Of a DNA stretch of 64,000 nucleotides, positions 41,354-56,600 are shown piece by piece; positions within the stretch are counted from its first letter, which is position 1; each line of letters opens with the position of its first letter. A program made the position numbers and the translations under genes. The notes under the pieces are model-generated. The model did no database searches and was not told where the DNA came from. It saw nothing but the letters and a program-made list of their open reading frames with translations. Source of the DNA: Aphanomyces cochlioides (Eukaryota; Oomycota; Saprolegniomycetes; Saprolegniales; Verrucalvaceae); NCBI GenBank assembly GCA_019828595.1, contig JAHQRK010000023.1:806001-870000 (forward strand), read 5' to 3'.

Positions 41354-44329
41354 ATGCGTTTCAAGCGTTTGGCGGTGCTCGCCGTGGCGGCTGACAGTGT
41401 GCTTGCAACCAATTTGTCATCTTCAACGTTGTGCAGCCCCTCGACTTCGAAATGCGTATTGCTCAATTCGGACTCGCTGTCGTTCGTGAATCAATCGCAG
41501 CTTAGTTTGGACGACAGCTCAGCCCAGGTAAGAACTTTTCGTGTCTGATGAACTCAACACTCAACTCCTAGACGGGCGTTGTCGGCCAAGCAATCTCGTA
41601 CTCGAAAGCAGCGACGGCATCCCTCGTTGCTCAAGTCGACGCGGTTCGTGGATACACGCAAGATTGGTTTCATGTGTCTCTCAGTACAGTCTCGGCGAAT
41701 CTTCCAGACTTATTAACTTGTGCTCGTAGAAATGATGGCGATTTGGGCTTGTACGTCGACGTTATCTGCCCAAGACAAGCAACGATGTGTGCCTCCTGGT
41801 AGCCCCTCAGCAGTTGAAATCAGCGGGTTAACAACATCTTTAGGGGATCCCTTGGCGGTCATGAACGGTAGTCAGTGCTTAGCCGTCGCTGGTGTTGGGA
41901 ATTGCTTGAGCTTGGGTCTCTGTGAACGTCAACCGAATTGCTTCTGGCCTCCCCCTATCGACGATCGACAGCCGTATTTCACAGGCGATATGGCTGCTGC
42001 TGCAACAACGTGGACGAATTCAGGGTTTGTCCTCTTCTTCCTGCAAAGTCTTGACGATCGAGATCTCTAGATACGTCGGGACGTTTGTGCCTTACATGAT
42101 CCCCGGCCTCTTCTTAGCCCTGGTGACCTTTGTGTCGACGATAACATTTGTGATTTTGCGGTGTGGATTCGACGGGTGCTATGGCTCTGCTCCTTTCAAA
42201 TACGGGTCTATTTCTTTATGATGAACCTCCAATCGATTGGTATTTCTAGATATTCCAAGTGTAATAAGGTAGCGCCTGCGATAATCTTTGGCACAAGTTC
42301 ACTTGTCGTGGTTGTCGTCACGGCCATCGCATTCACTCAAAATCAAACCATGTCGGACGGGATCGTCGGCGCATTCCAAGCGATGGATATTACGTTTGCA
42401 AACCTCAATGTCATGACGCGTAAGTCCGCCCATAGCGTCGAGTCGTGAAACTTTGTGGCGTTGTAGAAAATGTGGATGGCCCCTTGGCATCCATCAAACA
42501 AAATCTCAATACGTCCGTCGAGAGCATCCGTCAAGATTTAGGCACTACAACTTGGGTCTCGAGTAATTTCACAATGCTCGCACAAGTCGCAATGCAGTGG
42601 ACGACATCTCTTCAGGCTTTGGGACCTTTTCCTTCCGGCTGTACTCTCTCGTCGTCGTCGGTCTGCATGTCTTGTCCATCAGCTCTGTGTCGAACTTTGC
42701 CGCAATCTCTAAATCAATGGCTGGTACAACTCGATACCATCCGACAATCCGTCGACTCGTCAATCTCCACAATGCGTAGCAGCGTGGCCAGGTAAACCTT
42801 TCTCCTGATTTCAGTGTCAGATGATTCTTCCTGAAGCGCTGAAGCTTCAATCTCCAACAGCATACAATCAGCATCCTTGCTAGTGGATTATGTCCAGGCC
42901 AAAGCAGCATCAAGCCAAACAAGTCTACACTCGGCATGGGCGACGTTTAAAAAAATCGCCAAGTATCGCATCGAAGTCATCCTAGCCATTTTTATCCTCG
43001 GTCTTGCTGTTGCTTTCTTTGGTACGAAAGAACTTTGTTGATCTTGATACCTTTTTCTCCAGGGCTGATCGCTCTTTGTGCTGGCTGTCGCTCGAACTCG
43101 TCACGATTGATTAAAGTTATGCACGTGAGCTGGGGTCTTGGTGCCTGGGTTGCCTTTGTTGGCTTTATCATCTCATCTGCCATGCTTGTCATTGCTATCT
43201 TGGGCAACGATGGCTGTCATTATGTCTTGGAGATACAGAAGAACGTCGGTACGTCTCCTTCGAATGGAGCGGTATTGGGAAACATGACTGCTTTCTCCTA
43301 GAATTGATCTGGCCGGGACAACTTGCCAAAGTTCTCGACAGTTGCTACGCTGGCCAGAATCCACTCAACGCTTTGGATTTATCGAGCGACTTGTCCTTTT
43401 CATGCTCGCTGCCAGCGTCCCTATCGAATGCCTCTCAAGGCACAACTGCATTGTCGTCCTTCCAGTCTTTTGTCGACCAAATGAATGGGTACAATTACCA
43501 CCGCAACTTTTCCATGAACCAACCTTTCATTTAGGTTTAGCACAGCTTCCTTTGGTCTATCGGACAGTTCGACAGCGAGTTTGATTGCCCAAGCGGCCAG
43601 ATCAACGCCAGGACTCAACGCGACGAACATTCGAACGCCTTGGACAATCTATGGACAAAGCTCAGCTGGCTCATCTTGTACCAATGCTACAACTGTACTA
43701 TTTCGAGTCAAATCGTGTCTTAAGGCCTCGTCCTAGGCTCCAACTTGCTTCATGAATAGTAAATGCACGACGTCGGCCTGCTACTCGGACTATGTCAAGG
43801 CCTATTCGACTGTTCTAGCCACTGACCAAATCGTGGTGAAGCTGCGTGAGCTCAAGGTATCGTTGCCCCTCGTCCTCTGATTTTTCCTCGGTGTCTAGAG
43901 TGACCTGGCTGCCACGAGTCCTATCGTGCATTCGTCGTCGTGGCCATCATCTCTTACGTCCATTCAAGACGTGGCGACACAGTAACTAACTCATCAACCT
44001 CCGACAAAAGCTTTCTGACTTGCCACATTGATAGATACACGAGAGCTCTCAACAGTTTGAGCAAAGGCCCAATCCAGAGGCTCCAGAATGGCCCGATGGG
44101 GGCGTTGCTCTTGGATATTGATCGCGTCAAGTGCTCGATGGACTGCTCCTGGCTTGTGGGGGCGACCGACCTCCTGTACACGAGTATTTGTACCAACCTA
44201 GTCGGGTCGACGCTCTCCATCTCGCTGTGTGTGTTTTTGCTCTGTTTCTTTCTCCTGCCTATGATTGTCACGGCGATACTCCTTGAGAAGCGTCTGCGTG
44301 GCGTGCCCAAGGCCAAACTCCCCTTCTAG
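41354..44329 (+). CDS. Prominin/tweety-topology membrane protein, copy 1
   Basis: Thirteen exons join in frame to 807 aa: 41354-41527, 41572-41683, 41730-42024, 42071-42205, 42250-42419, 42467-42791, 42837-43021, 43063-43248, 43302-43488, 43535-43714, 43760-43856, 43899-43981, 44035-44329. It has a signal peptide (MRFKRLAVLAVAADSVLA), a Cys-bearing ectodomain (GLCERQPNCFWP), span 1 and span 2 around a short Cys-containing loop, a long extracellular loop, spans 3 and 4, a second long loop with several Cys, span 5 (SLCVFLLCFFLLPMIVTAIL) and a short basic tail. Five spans with two large outer loops is the layout of prominin and tweety proteins, but I see no decisive sequence match. Its paralog lies at 49082, with the PX-AGC kinase and a Spinster-like gene between. 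Confidence 0.75.
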
Positions 44330-44385
44330 TTGTCGAGTGTTTCTTTTGTTACATTTTTAACCAGCGCATATATCATCTATTCCCT

Positions 44386-46471
<2,086 letters not shown>

Positions 46472-47397
46472 CTTGCGCGCCGCGGGGTGGTGGTCAGGAC
46501 GAAAGACTGCAGTACTGCCAGTGGGGTTGCGAGACCTCTGTGAACTAATTCTTCGACGAGCAAGCCTCTAAGAATTAATATCCACCGCACTGGATTTCAG
46601 TATGCCAAAGCGAACAGATACCTTGTGTCCACTCGGAAATTTCCTGATTGCACTAGAAATTGTCTCTAAATGAGGATAATTCCTGGGGAAACGCATCGTC
46701 CTGTCCCACAACGCCCAACCCAAATTCTGCTCAAACTAGCTTCGAGGACGAAATAAAACGAGCGACTCCCGTGGCCACCACAGCCGGCGCATCGTATGGT
46801 TTGCCCACGCCTCTGCCGCCCTGAACATCCTTCTCTTGCCAGCGACATACATAGCCAGCGCGTGCGAGCTATCGCGCGACCAAACTAATTTTGACGCACG
46901 AAGTCCACCGACGACACAGCAAATGTTCAACCTGGTCTTGTCCCTTTGTGTCAATGACTTTCCAGAGTTGCCCAATGCATTGACGCCTTGTTTTGCTCGA
47001 CATCTCTTCATCCACACTTGATCGATCGCAGTGCAACGACACTCGACAAGAATGGAACCTTATGCACACAACGATGTGTGGGCATGAGGTTCCATTCTTG
47101 TCGAGTGCCGATTGCAACAGTAAACAGTATAAATTGATACAGGTCCGTCAGTGATATATCCACCTAGAAAGGACGTGTTGGACATTTCGAAAGTATAATT
47201 TTTGACAGGATATGCATAATGTATGCATGTATTTAACAAAACTCTAAGCAAATTTATATGAATTTTCTATGCAAACATTTTAATAGGACAATATGTTGGT
47301 GTATATTTTACGCATTTTAATACGTCAGTAGGTAGATTTGATATCCGTTTGGCCGCACAACACACAGCCGAGTCGACACAAAGTCTAGTGCCACGAA
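46472..47397. other. Intergenic with a long hairpin
   Basis: No gene supported in about 900 bp. AT-rich from 47200 to 47340 upstream of the Spinster-like gene. The only clear structure is the hairpin at 47032-47116. Confidence 0.5.
47032..47116. repeat. Long inverted repeat (hairpin)
   Basis: CACTCGACAAGAATGGAACC is mirrored by GGTTCCATTCTTGTCGAGTG around a short centre that itself pairs (ACACA / TGTGT). Beyond 25 bp the arms continue with one indel (GCAACGA against CCGATTGC). It could be a tiny MITE, a small-RNA precursor or a recent snap-back duplication. Confidence 0.8.
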
Positions 47398-48940
47398 ATG
47401 TCGTCGGTGTCGTCGTCATGGACGTCGACGGGGCTCTTTGTGCTCTTCTGCGTGATTAATTTCCTCAATTTCCTTGACCGCGGTATCATTCCCGGCGCGC
47501 CAACGCAGTTTCAGTACTTTATCCAGACAACGCGCAATGTATCAATGTCCCAAGAGGGCTTCTACTTGGGCCTCTTGACGTCCAGCTTTGTCGCAAGCTA
47601 TGCTGTCTTTGTACTTCTCTTTGGCTATCTCTCAATCTTCATGCGGCCGTTCCGTCTCGTTGCCATTGGCCTCTTTGTTTGGTGCCTTGCTGTCCTCCTC
47701 TGTGGCGTCGCCAAGGAAGCCGAGAGCTTTTCGCTCTTGGTGGTCGGCCGACTTCTCAGTGGCATTGGCGAATCATCCTTTCAGTGCATCGCGCCAGCAT
47801 TTATCGATGACAATGCGCCAGCTAACACGCGATCATTCTGGCTTGGCGTCTTCTATGCTTGTAGCTCCGTACGACTGGTCAAACTCTCGCTAGCATTGAC
47901 CATTTTTGTCGTCTAGGTTGGCCTTGCCTTTGGTGTGCAATACGGCGCCGTGATGGCCAATTCGACGTGGGGGTGGTCTTGGGCCTTCTACTTAGAAGCG
48001 ATCGTCGTCTTACCTCTTGCGTGCATTTGTCTGTGGGCTGTGCCTGAAGCATACAATCGTCGACCAAGTACTGCGACACCAGAGCTCAAGGCGAAGGACT
48101 GCAGTCAGTTGGAACGGAGGGCGTTCTGGGCTGAAGTATGCAGTGTGTGCCACAACGCCACCTTCTTCCTCATTATCTGGGGAGCGGGGGCGTCTGTCTT
48201 TTCGCTTTCGGGCTTGAGTACATTTGGCAGTCTCTTCCTCGTTGGTCTTGGCGTTTTTCCAAACGACATTGAAGCGTCGCTCGTCCTCGGCTGTCTCGTC
48301 GGTAGGATCTCTCCCTCTCGGTGTTTCATCACCTCACGGCTTTGTAGTTGCCAGTGGAATCCTCGGAACGCCTTTGGGTGGTCTCGCTTTGGACTGGGAA
48401 GCTGCCAACCATCCACCATCTCGACGACAGTTCATTGCGCTCCGACAGCTTGTGTTCCTCTCGCTGCTCGTCGTCGTCTTCGCCCTACTTTCGTGGGCAG
48501 CACTTCCGATCAAGTTTTGGTTCCTCTTTTGGTATACCTGGACGCTCGTGCTCTTCTCCGCGTCGACGTCTGCAACCATTACAGCTCTCTTGCTATGTGT
48601 GCATCCTTCCCGTCGAGCCCTCGCGACAGGCGTCTATGCGCTCCTCGTCCATGTCTTTGGCGACGTCCCAGCTCCCATTATCATCGGCGCTTTGAAAGAT
48701 GCGTGGGCACCGCATTGCAACAGTCTCGTGGTCAATCAAAAGGTTGTGCTCAATCCTGAGTGCGCGGCGAAAGACTACAACGGCCTCTTGATGACGATGC
48801 TATGTCCGTTGTTGTGGATGATTTGGTCGGCCCTGAGCTATGGCGCCGCGTTTATCCTCTCGAGACGCCACGTCATCCACCACCCAGAAGCTGAAAACGT
48901 CCAAGACGATGGCCACGACTCGAAAACGTCGACCATCTAA
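47398..48940 (+). CDS. Spinster-like MFS transporter
   Basis: Exons 47398-47868, 47917-48301 and 48348-48940 give 482 aa. It starts with the Spinster hallmark INFLNFLDRGIIPGAPT in span 1. The GESSFQCIAPAFIDDNAP block follows, then FGVQYGAVMANSTWGWSWAF, and in the second half SGILGTPLGGLALD and HVFGDVPAPIIIGALKD. These fit the SPNS family of 12-span carriers, whose animal members export sphingosine-1-phosphate or lysophospholipids from lysosomes or the plasma membrane. The substrate here is unknown. It is unrelated in detail to the three MFS copies at 11-23 kb. Both introns are about 47 bp. Confidence 0.88.
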
Positions 48941-49081
48941 ATTTGACGAGAAATACTCGCACGCCGTGCTGCCACGTATGAAACCGCCCGTGAATATCCA
49001 TTGGGTGGCTAAATTTAGACCTGCTGATATAAAAATATACACCCCAACTCTCACGCTGGTGTCAGTTGGAAATTCTCGACC

Positions 49082-52017
49082 ATGCTTCGTGGATTGCTGC
49101 TTTCGACGCTCGCGACGGTCGCGTGGGGTCAAACACCATTATGGCCCCCGTCTGGACAATGCTCAGCGAACGGAACCGCGTTCTGGAGCGCGCAATGTCC
49201 GTCGTTGACGACCAACGTCGTGCCGATCACGGTCACGCAATATGCAGCTGGCAGTTTTGCCAATGTGAATCTTTCCTCACTCACGACGATCGACGAAGCG
49301 CGTGCGGTGCTCCAAGGCGCTAGTGCGGTCAAAGCCATGAGTGGACTGCGCTCTGAGAGCACGGAATACTACAATTCTTCCCTGACCAATATCATGATTA
49401 CCTTCTGCTACTACACGTCGACGGCGGAAGATCTCGCGCGGTGTGTGCCGGCGTCGAGCCCGTATGCCCAAAAGAACAAAGGAAACAACTCGAATACGTG
49501 CATGAATGTGCCTGGAAATGGCTCATGCGTCGCCCAAGGACTCTGTGAACGTCTCCCCAACTGCATGTGGCCCCGTGCGGATCCTACGCAGGTACAAATG
49601 TCCCCCCACGTTCCGACTGGACTCTCGTTGTAGCCCCGTTTGCCACGCTTTACTGACGATCAAATCAATGCAGCTAGGGATTGGGTGACGAACTCGTACG
49701 CTAAGTCGCTTGCGCCGTACGCCGGTCCAGGGTACGACGACCACCTTGACCATCTTTGCTAAGATCTCGCCGTCTCCAGAATTGCATTCGCTGTCTTGAC
49801 CTTTATCGGCTTTGGTGCATTTTTCATCTTGCGCTGTTTTTGCAATCGCTGCGGCGGTCGAGATCCTGCCGAGCGTGGATATACATGGTGCGGTGTCATG
49901 ACGCCTGGCATTGCGTTCTTCATCTTTTCAATTGTCATCTTTATCTGCTCCGTGGCTGCCTACGTCCAGAACAACACTGTCACCGCGCGGGTACGCTGCT
50001 GCGCTTCAAAGTCTTTGCTCATTTTGGACTGCTGTAGTTCCACGACTTGCTCTCGGTGCTGACTGACACGATCAACAATTTGAACACGAATTCCAACAAT
50101 TGGCTTACTCCTCTCCGTGCGATTCAAGATCTCCAAGCCACGTCGACGGCTAAAGTACAATCTGTGCTCGCGGACACGACCTGGGTGACCTCGTCCGCTG
50201 CGAAATTGAAGGTATGTGCTAACCATTGCCCTCCAAGGTAGACTCAAATGACGTGGCAGGCTCTTGGTGACTCGTTTGACACCTACTACTCGTCGGGATT
50301 TCCTCAAACCTGTGTCCAAAATGGTGCCGTCTGCTTGACTTGTCCTTCGTCGATCTGCGGGGGTTCGACTGCCACGCCCAAGACTGTCCTCTCGGACTGG
50401 AACTCGATGGCCACCCAGCTTGAAAAGACGTTCCAACTCACGCGCGATGCCATGTACAGCGGCACGACGACCATCTTTTCAGCGGCCAACGATGCTGAAG
50501 ACGCATTGACTGCAGTCGCAGCCGCCACCGCCAATTCGGGCTCGACGGTGTCACAAGTGCAGACGACGTTTGACAACATTTCGTACGCTCGATCGGGTCT
50601 TGTGTTGAGCATTTTCATCTTGGGCCTCTTTGTCGCGTTCCTCGGCATGGCTGGGTTCCTCAAAGGCATTTGCAAAGACAAGTCCAAGTGGATCCATCTC
50701 CTCCACGTGTCGTGGGGCCTCGGCGTCATCCTCTGCATCATTTCGTTCGTCGTGGCGTCCTGCTTGGTCGCTGTCTCGGCCGTGTGGTTTGACGGATGCC
50801 AATATTTGGACATGGTCATGAACGACATGACACCTTACTTTTCAGCTGAAACGTCCCGCGTTGTCGGCGCCTGCATCCACAGTAAAGCATCTCCCTTTTG
50901 ATCTTCCTGACGCTCATGCATCATAGGCACAAGCGTTCTCACGGCCATTGGCATGGCCTCTGCCTATGGAACGTCATGTGAAATTGCCGAACGCTACCGC
51001 ACGGCGCAAAAAGTATATTCCCCCCATCCCCCCCTTCCAAATGTTTCAACTTGTCGTGTAGTTGGGCATGATGACGCGTTTCCAGTCGTTGAATCAACTC
51101 GGCATGGAGATTCTCTCGTACAACGAGACGCAATTCGGCTGGGATGCCCAGTACACATGACATTCTCGTGCAAGTTCTCACTCGCTTCTTGTAGAGTCCA
51201 CTATGGCATCGTCTCGACGGCCGCGACTGCTATGAACTCTGACATGACTAAAATGGGAGACTACTCGGTGCTGGAGAAACCCTGGACACTCTACATTGAT
51301 GTGGACGATGATACTTCATGTACTTCCAACGCGTAAGAACCGTTCTACTGTCAACCTTGACAAGAATGTTGTCCTTAGGGATCCTCCAAAATGCTACATG
51401 AAGACCAAGTGCGGTTCTAGCGCGACCTGTTACAGCGCTTTCACCGACGCCATCGACTACACTCGTGCGCGAAACTCCATCCGTAGCAAGCTCCAGACAA
51501 TGCGGCAAGACTTTATTGGCGACGTGGGCTTTAGCAATTCGCCAGGTACTTTACAATTCATCGCGACTCAAGTAACCTGTTGTCCTCAGGCTGGCCTGGT
51601 GGCGATGCATCCATTAGCTCGATTGCAAGGGCTTATGCGCAAAAACTCGAGACTTTCGTCACGACGACCATCACGCCCGTGGCTTCCCTCGGCGTCTGGA
51701 ATCAAGTCAATGCTCTCCAGTGCACCAGTGCCTCTGGCTGTGGCTGGATCAATGAAGAGTACGCGATGGTACATTCCCTACTATGCCAAGACTTGCTCGG
51801 GGCGTGCCTCAATATTGCCCTCTCTGTCTTCATGAACGCGCTCTTCCTGCTCCCCATGGCCATTTGCGGCATTGTGCTTCAGAAACGACTCCGCGCAATT
51901 CGTGGCGGCACGTACGGGGCGATGGAACCCCCCGCGCCTGGTGTCGAGCTCACAGGGCGTCAGAAGCTTGAGAAGAAGCTCGAAGCCCTCACGAAAGGCC
52001 AAATGACACCAGTGTAG
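49082..52017 (+). CDS. Prominin/tweety-topology membrane protein, copy 2
   Basis: Ten exons (49082-49591, 49634-49731, 49780-49990, 50038-50211, 50242-50881, 50927-51012, 51062-51150, 51195-51332, 51379-51545, 51590-52017) join to 846 aa. A signal peptide (MLRGLLLSTLATVAWG) precedes an N-terminal ectodomain rich in NxS/T sites with GLCERLPNCMWP. Span 1 is AFAVLTFIGFGAFFIL, followed by a Cys-rich inner loop (CFCNRCGG). Spans 2 to 4 and two large loops follow, then span 5 (SVFMNALFLLPMAICGIVL) and a charged tail. Copy 1 has the same order of blocks (GLCER, HVSWGLG, WFDGC/NDGC, MxLLP) but more introns. One intron here is only 30 bp. Probably glycosylated at the cell surface; function unknown. 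Confidence 0.77.
50212..50241 (+). other. 30-bp intron
   Basis: GTATGT donor, an internal CTAAC branch-like word and a TAG acceptor within 30 bases. Removing it keeps the frame (SAAKLK joined to TQMTWQ). It is shorter than every other intron in the window. Confidence 0.7.
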
Positions 52018-52246
52018 TTGCGATATATTCATAGACAATTTTTGCATTTTTTGTTGTCTTCTTGGTGGTTTTGGACGCTACGAGCGCAGTGTTGAGCTCT
52101 TAATGTTCTAACGAATGGCTCCAGAAACGACTTTGTAGCTTTGTAACGTTGTTCCGAAAGGTCACGAGGCGCGCCGCCTATAAATATCTCGGCGACACAA
52201 CCGTTGAAGCCAGCCACCCTTTCCAGATTGAAATAAAGAGAAACCC

Positions 52247-53640
52247 ATGGCGGCCCGAACTCCTTCTACGTCGTCGCTCAAGCAGCCAGGGCTTGGGGCG
52301 AAGAGCGCGAGCAGCATTGGCCGCGTCAAGCAACAAGAAGCAACGGCGGCCAACGTTGCATCCCCCAAGGGCATCTCGCAGAAGAAGGTAGCCCATGTTT
52401 CCAAACGGTTGCACACGACTTTTCTAGGTGACGGATGGGGAAATCCAAGTCGCGCGACGCCGTCTTAGTGTGGTGAGCGACAACAAACTGGTTGAAGGGC
52501 TAGCTGCTGTCACGACAGCAGACGCTGAAGGAGTCCAAGATGGCACGAGCACGATCGGATGTTACGCGGGCGTGTCCAAGAAAGGCTACGCCCCGTACAA
52601 TCCTCGCAAGAAGAACCAAGACAGCATGATCATGCAGTTCCACGCCGAGTCCAAAACGCTCCTCCTTGGCGTATTTGACGGCCACGGCGAAGCCGGCGAC
52701 GGTGTCTCTCAGTACTTTCGCACGCATTTCCCCCCAGAGCTGTTCAACCACGCGCAGTTTGCTCCCACGGGGGATGTCGCCAAGGACACGGCTGGCATTC
52801 AAGGTAGGATATTCATCACCTTCCAGGAACTCACGCATGGATCTCTAGCGGCGGTGGCTTTTGCCCTCAATGCTGTCGAGAAGCGTGTGATCCGGGACAC
52901 TTCGATCGACACGGAATTCAGTGGCAGCACGGGCGTCGTTGTTGTCATCCGCGACCGGTCCGCGTCTTCCGGTGAAATCCACGTCTGACTTGACGTGGAT
53001 AGATTGCTCATCGTTGGCAACGTCGGCGACTCTCGTATCACGCGTGGCTTTATGCAATCGAACGTCCTCACGGCTGCTGCCGTCTCGAAAGACCACAAGC
53101 CCGACGTACCGACTGAAAAGGCCCGCATTTTGGCTGCTGGAGGGCGCGTCTTTGCCGTCGAATACGACGACGGTGCTCCTTTCCTCTCAGGTTTGTCCTG
53201 ACTGGAGACTTCTAGGTATTGATGGCCCCCCTCGAGTCTGGCTTGGACACATGGATGTCCCCGGGCTCGCCATGAGTAGAAGTTTAGGAGATGCAGTGGC
53301 TCACACGGCGGGGGTACGACGACTGCGATCTTCGATTTAGTTGACGTCGTAGGTGAGCTCGGAGCCAGAATTTTTTGTCCATATGCTTGACTCGAACGAT
53401 CGATGCTTGGTCATTGCGACGGATGGACTTTGGGAATTCATGACAGACGACGAAGTGATCAAGATGGTCGCGCCGCACACGGATCCCAAGCAAGCGGTGC
53501 AGTGCATCACTGAGGAAGCATGGAATAATGCTGGATGATAGGTGGATGTGCTCATCTTGGAAGCGAATCGCCGCTGGATGAAAGAAGAACAGGTGATTGA
53601 CGACACGACAGTCATCGTTGCGTTTGTCGACATCAAGTAA
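52247..53640 (+). CDS. PP2C-type protein phosphatase
   Basis: Exons 52247-52387, 52428-52803, 52849-52957, 53003-53172, 53216-53313, 53353-53496 and 53542-53640 give 378 aa. The metal-dependent phosphatase motifs appear in order: KKNQDSM, GVFDGHGEAGDG with the metal-binding Asp, GSTGVVVVI, GNVGDSR, GLAMSRSLGDA and VIATDGLWEFM; the end is DDTTVIVAFVD. The last intron (GTGCAG..GATAG) is needed to bypass two stops. The first 45 residues are Ser/Ala-rich and probably disordered. Mn/Mg-dependent Ser/Thr dephosphorylation in the cytosol is expected. The gene ends about 50 bp from the convergent PIG-N gene. Confidence 0.93.
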
Positions 53641-53691
53641 ACGCGTCATGGTCTAGATCTATATAGAGAATATATCGTCGTGTTGATAAGA

Positions 53692-56600
53692 CTAATCCAA
53701 GTGGAATACTGGAGGCGGTACTTGCCGGAATCCCATCTTGGCGACGAGCAATAGCAGCGGGATGAATACCATCTTGATGTTGACGATGCCAAAGATGGAA
53801 ATGCTGTTGCCAATTTCTTTCCAGCTTCCTTCGTCCTTGACTAAAAAGAAGAAATGCAGCGCAAGTATGTCTGAGAGAAGCACAACGAGCAAGAAAAGAC
53901 TACAAAGTTTTCAGAATAGCAGTTGAGATTGCACTCACCGATTCGGTTGATGACCTCGCAACGTTAAGAGCACATGGAATGCGCAAGTGACAATGACCAT
54001 TGGCAAGAGGATCTTGAAAACCAACAGCGCACCCATCACAAAAGGGTCAAAGACCGTCACGAAACGAAATGTGGATGAAATTTCAAAGCTGCTCATACTT
54101 GCGATGTTGCCCGTCGCGAAGAAACTCAATTTGAAGAAAATCAAATACCACAACGCAAGGCGCACGTCTTCTGCATTGACACCTGCACATACGTCAGCAT
54201 GGGGTGAATCAAGTCAGACTGTCGTACCAGATTGATGAGCAGGTTTGGAGGTGCTCGATCCTTCTAGACGAATCCACAGCAGCAAGGTGAGACAGAATAT
54301 CGCGTAGAAGAACATTTCGTAGGAAATGCATAGTAGGAAGAAGAAGGGCGACACAGCCAGCATGATTTGAATGAGTCGATATTGATACGATTGAGATGGA
54401 GTCCAAGCGAGAGATGCAAAGGAGCCACACGCGAGGACCTACAGACTTGTCAAGGATGTCAAAGAGGACAATATATACCCAATTGAGGTAGATCCAAAAG
54501 GCAGGGTTTGTACCAGGTTGGCTCAGTGCTTGCATTGTTCCGACAAGGGATCCAAATGAAGCGAGAATAAAGAGCAAGCTGACGCCATGAATCATTGGAT
54601 AGCATTGCCACCAAATAATCAAACCCAAAAGAAGCCAAATGGCACCGCCTAGGCAGAACATAAGTCGTCATTGAACTCACCGGGAATACCAGCGAGCACC
54701 AACGTCAAATCGTCACCATAGTCGACAGGCACGAGAGGAAATATGGCCAACAGAATGCACCCACCCAGCCACAAACCTAGATATCAACAATATTTGAAAC
54801 TTCATGTGGAGCGGGTTAAACGTACGCGCTGTCCCGGTGTTGTAGATGGCAACCAAGTTTGGATAGATACCAACAACTAGGCACAACGCAGAAAAGACAC
54901 TGCGAGTTGAATACCCAAACACAATCAGCTCAACACTGATAGCCACAAGAATGATCACGCCTAAGCCAAGGTGGCTTTGCGATGCCTAGGCAGAAGATCA
55001 GTTGGCCGTGCATGAGGACACTTTACGAGAAGGTGGGATTCGCGGATTAAGTAGCGCCAAAAGACAAGTGGAAACACCAAATAGAGGTAATACATCGGTG
55101 TTGCACTATGATTGTACAAGTACATGGCAACAAAACCAACGACAATTGTCAGAATAGCAGGTCTGTCCACTTGTCCACGGTGTACAAGCAGTGAGGTGAC
55201 AGAAAACGGCCACTGAGCCACTGCTACGTAAAGAACAAGCATCCAACCGACATAACCGAGAGCAATGATCGACATAAGAAGAAGCCAGTCGTAGCTAGTG
55301 GAACATATTACTGCAAACAATCGGATGCTGCGTACCGCTGGAAATGACGCAGGCCAGCAAGAGCATCGCGGATGATTTGTTGACTCAAAGCTTCAATTTC
55401 TCCATAAGCTTTAGCACCAAATGAGCGCTCGACAGTCGCAAGAAGTGATGGAACTTCGTCAAGACGAGGGAAGGGACGAAAGAATATCGGCCACGTCGCC
55501 TCTTGCTTCTCAGTTTGTTTCATCTTGGCATGAAGAAAGAGAGCTTGAGCATTAAACGCCACTGCCCTCGCACGGTATAGTCCTTGCTGGAGATAGGAGA
55601 ATGGTAGCACACCGACTGAATTGCGTGGGTATGGCAACCCCAAGAGTGCAGCCGCAAGTGGAGCTATATCAGCCTGAAGGATGTCCTTTCGCACAAAAGA
55701 CGAGAGATGCCAGTCCCTATGTCTTGATTCACACAAACTCAATATAGAGGACTTACTTAAGGGCGGCAGCTTCTTGTATTTTATGAGCATGAAGCTGAGC
55801 AAACACTTGGTCGTGGGAATGGCTGGGCACGTCAAAATGGAACTTGTCTATGACAATCAGCAGTATATAAGAGCAAAATAATTACCGTCAACAGTGGCTT
55901 TTGTTGGAGGTTGAACACCTGCACCCCAAACAACAAGAGGTGTTCGAGTGTTGGAAGGAGCGCCGTCACCGTGTGATCCCTGATGGCTCATGCCGTGATC
56001 GGCGCTGAAAATGTAGGCAGTCTTGTCGTCCTTGAAAAAATCTAGTGGAGTTTAATTTCGTAAGATAAATTTGGTTGAACCTTCAAGCATGTTGTGAATG
56101 CCTTCAACTAAACGATCGACGAGAGCGACGTTCGCAATGTATTCTACGACATACGTCAAGTTTCAAGTAGTTCATTGCAACCACCTCTTGAGTGTGGCCG
56201 GTGGGCATGTCCATTCGTGTCAATCCCAAGGAAATGAAAGAAAAACAACACTTGGTTCGAATGCAGTTGGTCGTACAGCGTGCGATTATTTCGCGCTTCA
56301 TCAATCAAACTCTACGAAAGTGGCAATGAATTTCCAAGGTAAAGACTGCACCTTGACTTTGAAATACACCCAAGTGTCGAGAGCACTTCCATCCTTTGCA
56401 AAGTCTTCTTCAGAACTCGAGTAGTGCTTTTCGTGTGCGTGCTCTACGTTCTTGGCGAACATGGGGACTATATCAGGACTGCCATAGAGCCAAGAGTGAG
56501 TGCTAAGAATATACATAAATATCTAGCAAAGCTTGGATTTGCATGGTACCTTTGATTGAAGATCGAATCAAAGTCAACGGGATTTTCATGCCATCCTCTC

